From: DATADD01 sp036258675
Lineage (GTDB): Bacteria; Actinomycetota; CADDZG01; WHSQ01
DNA: 24,330 bases
NCBI GenBank assembly: GCA_036258675.1
Contig: DATADD010000136.1
Span: 1-24,330, forward strand
Direction of reading: 5' to 3'
Under the pieces are notes generated by a model. The model ran no database searches. It was given only the letters and a program-made list of their open reading frames with translations, and had not been told where the DNA came from. Positions 22,673 through 24,330 of this stretch are shown piece after piece. How positions within the stretch are numbered: the first letter of the stretch is position 1; each line of letters begins with the position of its first letter. The translations under genes were made by a program, and so were the position numbers.

Positions 22673-24330
22673 TCACGCCTCGGCGCAGTTCGCCTTGAGC
22701 TGCTCGTCGTAGGAGCGGGCCTGCGTCGCGTCGGTGCCGAACTGGTTGTGCTCGACGAAGCAGGCGCCCATCGCGATGCCCTGCTGCACCGCGTGGCCGA
22801 CCGTGTAGCCGCGCGCCGAGAGCTTGCTGTCACCCTCGGTCTGGAACCCCTTGGGCGTCGCGGCCGCCTTCATCCAGCACCACAGTCCCGAGGTGGGATC
22901 CCCGGACGCGCACCCCTCGTTGCCCCCGAGACCGTTGTTCTGCACCACGAGCTTGGCCCCATAGCGGGACCGGAACCCGTCCAGCAGGACGCGCTCCTTG
23001 TCCCACGACGGCGCGACGCCGTTCGAATCGGTCGCGGGGTCCACGATGATCTGCCACTGCACGTGGGTCGCGAGCGAGACACGGGTGCGCGCGAAGAGGC
23101 GGTCGTGGATCTCCATCGATCTCTCGAGGCAGCGGCGATCGGTGGTCTCGTTGAGCCCAGCTCGCCACAGCCGGGTGTTCGACGCGGTGTGGCTCCCGGC
23201 CCGGATGAACGGCTCCGCCCAGTTGGTCATGCAGGCGCTGTTGACGACGTCGAGGACACGCGGCTCTGCCTCGTAGCGGCGCGCCACCTCCGCCATGAGC
23301 TCCTCGTACTCGGTGAGCGCCACGTCTCTCCAGAAGTACGGAACGCACGACGAGATGTTGTTCGAGGGCTGCACGATCGCGATGCCGCCTTCGCGCGAGC
23401 AGTCCCGGCCCGAGCCTGACAGCGCCGGGCCGCTCATCTTCTTGAGCCACGAGGGGGCGAAGCGGCCGGCCATGATGCGGAGGCGGAACTTCATGTTCGG
23501 GTGGTTGCTCAGCATGCTGTCGATGCGGGTCCACCCGGGACCGGAGAAGGAGCCGTCGGCGGGCTCGAGCTCCGCCCACGTGGCGCCGATGATCATGTGG
23601 TCGATGAACGACATCGACTCGCTGGGGGGCTTCGAGGTCAGGTAGAGCCCCGCCCCGGGCTCTTTCAGGCCCTCCTCGAGCACGTCGGCGCTCTCCAGCC
23701 GGTTCGTGCTCGTGACGGTGTCCCCGGGCGACGGGGACGGTGCCGGGGACGGCGCGCTCCCGCCGGAGGGGGGGCCGGGCGCCGGCGGCGGGCTCTCGGC
23801 CGGCGACGGGAGCGGGGCCGGCGACCGGGCGGGGAGGGCCCCCGGCGCGGGGAGGACCTCTATCGCCTTCACGCTCGGGTTCTGCACCACGGAGTGGAAG
23901 CCGAGGTCGAGGGATCCGTCGGTGACGGTGGCGTCGAGCTCCTCGACCAGGGCCGCGTCCGGGCCGGCCTCGGCGTAGACGTCGACGTCGTCGAGCACCA
24001 CTGACCCCTCCAGGGAGACGTCGAAGACGCGGGCGCCCTCGGCCTGGGCAGGCGCGAAGGTCTCGGCGAGGTAGAGGCGAACGGTGTAGCTCCCGGGCGC
24101 TGCCGGGAAGCTCCACCTCATGCCGTCGCCCGCGGGCGTCGCCCAGCGCTCCGTGTCGAACAGGCTCTCGGGGGTGCCCTCGGGCACGGAGGGATGGGTG
24201 AGGTCGACGTCGACGTCGTGGCGGGCCGTCCGGGTCGCGGAGGGGTCCACGTAGGGCGACGGCGCCGCGGCCGTGTCCCTCCGCCACCCCGCCCCGCCGG
24301 GCCCTCCTGCGTCGATCCGGAAGGCGCGCC
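22673..24330 (-). CDS. Malectin-domain protein with cysteine-rich predicted glycoside hydrolase domain (5' end beyond the window)
   Basis: The frame is open to the right edge. It begins with a malectin-like carbohydrate-binding domain (about 24330-23851) whose start FRIDAGGPG, then LFDTERW, and SYTVRLYLAETF fit that fold. A Pro/Ser/Ala/Gly-rich linker (about 23848-23717) follows, and a domain of about 328 residues closely matching the protein at 10024-11124: VVNSACMTNWAEP (candidate acid/base), VQWQIIV, VQNNGLGGNEGC and PKGFQTEGD (candidate nucleophile). All eight cysteines of the relative are kept. The domain order, binding module then catalytic-like module on a flexible linker, suits a secreted polysaccharide-active protein. 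The signal peptide, if any, is outside the window. Hydrolase activity is inferred. Confidence 0.85.
   Translation of the reverse strand, partial: RAFRIDAGGPGGAGWRRDTAAAPSPYVDPSATRTARHDVDVDLTHPSVPEGTPESLFDTERWATPAGDGMRWSFPAAPGSYTVRLYLAETFAPAQAEGARVFDVSLEGSVVLDDVDVYAEAGPDAALVEELDATVTDGSLDLGFHSVVQNPSVKAIEVLPAPGALPARSPAPLPSPAESPPPAPGPPSGGSAPSPAPSPSPGDTVTSTNRLESADVLEEGLKEPGAGLYLTSKPPSESMSFIDHMIIGATWAELEPADGSFSGPGWTRIDSMLSNHPNMKFRLRIMAGRFAPSWLKKMSGPALSGSGRDCSREGGIAIVQPSNNISSCVPYFWRDVALTEYEELMAEVARRYEAEPRVLDVVNSACMTNWAEPFIRAGSHTASNTRLWRAGLNETTDRRCLERSMEIHDRLFARTRVSLATHVQWQIIVDPATDSNGVAPSWDKERVLLDGFRSRYGAKLVVQNNGLGGNEGCASGDPTSGLWCWMKAAATPKGFQTEGDSKLSARGYTVGHAVQQGIAMGACFVEHNQFGTDATQARSYDEQLKANCAEA

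Noticed and set aside
23717..23848. Tandem repeat at the Pro/Ser-rich stretch
   Set aside because: It is an irregular linker coding for P, S, A and G between two domains, without a fixed repeat period at the DNA level.

Overview
The window is about 24 kb of very GC-rich, densely packed DNA with many GTG starts, short or absent leaders before some genes, and a PknB-type Ser/Thr kinase. This fits a high-GC actinobacterium (Actinomycetota); the sequence alone does not let me name the order or genus. It reads as the inside of a locus for making, exporting and modifying an anionic, probably sulfated, surface polysaccharide. I see no tRNA, rRNA, CRISPR array, transposase or phage gene.

Layout. (1) 1-2888: a Ser/Thr kinase cut by the left edge (- strand), then a class V aminotransferase and a UDP-sugar 4-epimerase (+). 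(2) 2893-5865 (-): a tight three-gene run of a ComA-like phosphosulfolactate synthase, a ComB-like phosphosulfolactate phosphatase and an ATP-grasp ligase. This set would make a sulfonate (3-sulfolactate) from phosphoenolpyruvate and sulfite. (3) 5940-7779: two convergent sulfotransferases; the second has no usual start codon. (4) 8030-11124 (+): metallophosphoesterase, a second ATP-grasp enzyme and a secreted, cysteine-rich predicted glycoside hydrolase, almost without gaps. (5) 11099-13509 (-): GNAT-type acyltransferase and GT4 glycosyltransferase. (6) 13623-16325 (+): polysaccharide deacetylase and two sulfotransferases with overlapping ends. (7) 16345-18423 (-): a DUF1972/GT4 glycosyltransferase and a fifth sulfotransferase. 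(8) 18690-22651 (+): O-antigen ligase/polymerase-like protein, Wzz-like chain-length protein and Wzx-type flippase. (9) 22673-right edge (-): a malectin domain, a Pro/Ser-rich linker and a second copy of the cysteine-rich hydrolase-like domain.

How it may work together. The epimerase supplies a UDP-sugar. The two glycosyltransferases build a repeat unit, which the flippase, polymerase and Wzz-like protein export and polymerise. The deacetylase, acyltransferase and five sulfotransferases decorate the chain, and the two secreted hydrolase-like proteins may trim or bind it. The most unusual part is the ComA/ComB pair next to an ATP-grasp ligase in a polysaccharide locus. It suggests that a carbon-bound sulfonate (sulfolactate or a derivative) is made here and possibly ligated to a glycan or other acceptor, in addition to O-sulfation. 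The enzyme families are well supported; the link to the glycan is inference. No priming sugar-phosphate transferase, PAPS synthesis gene, sulfolactate dehydrogenase or sulfopyruvate decarboxylase is visible, so the pathway must be completed outside this window.
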